A DNA stretch of 40,722 nucleotides from Bacteroidales bacterium (GTDB lineage Bacteria > Bacteroidota > Bacteroidia > Bacteroidales > F082), in the NCBI GenBank assembly GCA_017649945.1, contig JAGCFU010000004.1, positions 1 to 40,722 on the forward strand. Direction: 5' to 3'. Below are positions 39,676-40,722 of the stretch, piece after piece. The stretch's first letter is position 1; every line of letters begins with the position of its first letter. The position numbers and the translations under genes are program-made. The notes below the pieces were generated by a model. That model searched no databases and was not told where the DNA came from. It worked only from the letters and a program-made list of their open reading frames with translations.

Positions 39676-40332
39676 TTATTCATCTTCTTCGTTGATGTGC
39701 ATGCTGTGGAAGTCCAAGCAGTTGTTGGACACTTGACCGAGTGACTTGTCATAAACAAACACCCAACCCAAGAGATATTTATCACTGTCAATAGGGAATC
39801 CCTGCATTGTGAGTGAAGTTCCAGTGGTGAATGGCTCGTCGTGGACGTGAGTGAACCAGGTGTCGGATGTTTTATCGTAAAGGATAAGAATAAAGCCTGG
39901 ATATTCCACTTCTGAGTTGTCGTACTGAATTGCTCCAACGAACCAATGGCCATTTTCAGCAGGGTCATCGATAGCAAACATATCAAAACACTGCAGGAAG
40001 CCTTTTGAAAGCTGCAACTTTTTATAAATCACTACTGGCTCGCCATCGTGGTTTTCAATGGCGCCAGGATAGTTGATTTTAACAGCTTTATTGAAGGTTG
40101 ACATGCCGTGATCATAGTCGCCAAAAGTAAGGCGCAGCGTTGAAGCTATTGGCCTAAGAACTTCGATGATGGCGCTCAGCGCACGCTGACAGAACAATGT
40201 TCCCCAAGTTGCCTGAGTTGTGTAATGCTGAGGCATGCCTCGCATATAGGCTTTGCCTTTCCAGCTGGCACCGACGACGGTGCCAACTTTGCCGGAAAAG
40301 CCTCCGAGAATACCTTGTTTAATTGTTCCCAT
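39676..40332 (-). CDS. DUF6266-type protein with a divergent body (218 aa)
   Basis: It shares the N-terminus MGTIKQGILGGFSGKVGTVV and GASWKGKAYMRG with its downstream neighbour, then diverges at residue ~33 (MPQHYTTQATWGTLFCQRAL...). The C-terminal half (VIYKKLQLSKGFLQCFDMF ... GFILILYDKTSDTWFTHV ... YLLGWVFVYDKSLGQVSNN) is clearly homologous to the partial gene at the right edge, as one paralogue group with two parallel beta-sandwich-like domains. Function unknown. No export signal is visible. Confidence 0.82.
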   Translation of the reverse strand: MGTIKQGILGGFSGKVGTVVGASWKGKAYMRGMPQHYTTQATWGTLFCQRALSAIIEVLRPIASTLRLTFGDYDHGMSTFNKAVKINYPGAIENHDGEPVVIYKKLQLSKGFLQCFDMFAIDDPAENGHWFVGAIQYDNSEVEYPGFILILYDKTSDTWFTHVHDEPFTTGTSLTMQGFPIDSDKYLLGWVFVYDKSLGQVSNNCLDFHSMHINEEDE

Positions 40333-40364
40333 AGTACATAATCTTTATATTGTTTTTTGAATGG

Positions 40365-40722
40365 TTAACCTACCTCTACTTCGACATGCGCGATTGGATT
40401 TGAGACGGAACCAGTGACCGGATCGTAGGTGCATGCGAAAGCTAAATATTGCTTGCCGCTTTTTAGCGGCATGCCACCTCTAAATTCCAGTGTTTCTCCC
40501 AATTGGTAATGTTCCCTGATGACTCCAGCGAACCAGACGTCGTCTGTGACATCATAGATGAAAAAGATTAGACCGTTGAATTCAGGATAATTATCATCTT
40601 CATCTATTGTTTCCACGATTGTTGAAACGTAGTAGAAACCGCTTTCATCCATGTCTTCGATAAACAGGTGCTTAAATGAATTGAGATTTCCTTTGGATAG
40701 GATTAGCTTGGAATAGTCAACG
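40365..40722 (-). CDS. DUF6266-type protein, N-terminus cut by window edge
   Basis: The frame is open to the last base and reads DYSKLILSKGNLNSFKHLFIEDM before the first internal Met (40652). It aligns with the C-terminal half of the preceding paralogue (KLQLSKG..., FIYDVTDDVWFAGV versus LYDKTSDTWFTHV, FACTYDPVTGSVSN versus VFVYDKSLGQVSN). The visible 119 residues are the C-terminal part. The start lies outside the window. It is 32 bp upstream of its neighbour, in one unit with it. Confidence 0.75.
   Translation of the reverse strand, partial: VDYSKLILSKGNLNSFKHLFIEDMDESGFYYVSTIVETIDEDDNYPEFNGLIFFIYDVTDDVWFAGVIREHYQLGETLEFRGGMPLKSGKQYLAFACTYDPVTGSVSNPIAHVEVEVG

Noticed and set aside
38824-40722. 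Prophage or integrative element at the tRNA
   Set aside because: No integrase, phage structural gene or duplicated tRNA end is visible in the window. The possibility is kept only as part of the tRNA finding.

Overview
The window comes from a member of the order Bacteroidales (phylum Bacteroidota), probably an uncultured gut or rumen lineage. The evidence is a set of gene types typical of that group (GldB and GldE homologues, a TonB-dependent receptor with an N-terminal carboxypeptidase-like domain, DUF5020, DUF6266, a PpiD/LptC/CoaX neighbourhood). Promoters also fit the phylum: TAnnTTTG -7 boxes stand upstream of most transcription units, and at four places a TTTG or GTTG lies exactly 19 nt further upstream. 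The flanks look like ordinary core genome. The block at about 18.1-30.8 kb and the right edge look accessory; the block is visibly richer in A+T.

Layout. (1) 1-5.25 kb, minus strand: a tight operon with two aminopeptidase P paralogues, an AzgA-type purine permease, a DUF5020/Tsx-like outer-membrane channel and a small beta-barrel. It reads from a promoter that overlaps the promoter of the facing plus-strand unit. (2) 5.3-13.8 kb: a beta-barrel coupled to a stand-alone NAD-synthetase glutaminase-like domain whose nucleophile position is Gly, a nucleoside phosphorylase, cinA, gldB, a YifB/ComM ATPase, a HicA/HicB toxin-antitoxin pair and aspA. (3) 13.8-18.1 kb: a TonB-dependent receptor, rpmB, a 123-bp palindromic repeat and a DegT-type aminotransferase closed by a strong terminator.

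(4) 18.1-30.2 kb, minus strand: a ten-gene unit read from a textbook promoter at 30213-30243. It starts with a 1003-residue tubulin/FtsZ-superfamily protein with intact glycine-rich nucleotide loops. Next come a zinc-ribbon/membrane-anchor/MORN-like protein, four exported proteins (one with an NTF2-like domain, one with repeated beta-sandwich domains and a membrane tail), a large adhesin-like lipoprotein, two further envelope proteins and a membrane protein. A small HTH protein and a partly hidden companion frame lie just upstream. This is the best candidate for an undescribed system: a cytoplasmic GTPase-like polymer protein linked by a membrane adaptor to a set of envelope proteins. Its function is unknown to me.

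(5) 31-38.6 kb, minus strand: a lipocalin-like lipoprotein, a PpiD homologue that appears to lack its parvulin domain, then the envelope operon coaX - FadL-like barrel - TPR protein - lptC - gldE. (6) 38.7 kb to the right edge: a tRNA-Phe with a mismatch in its T-stem, followed by three tandem DUF6266 genes that share a near-identical N-terminus and have divergent C-termini. No integrase, IS element, rRNA or CRISPR array is visible.
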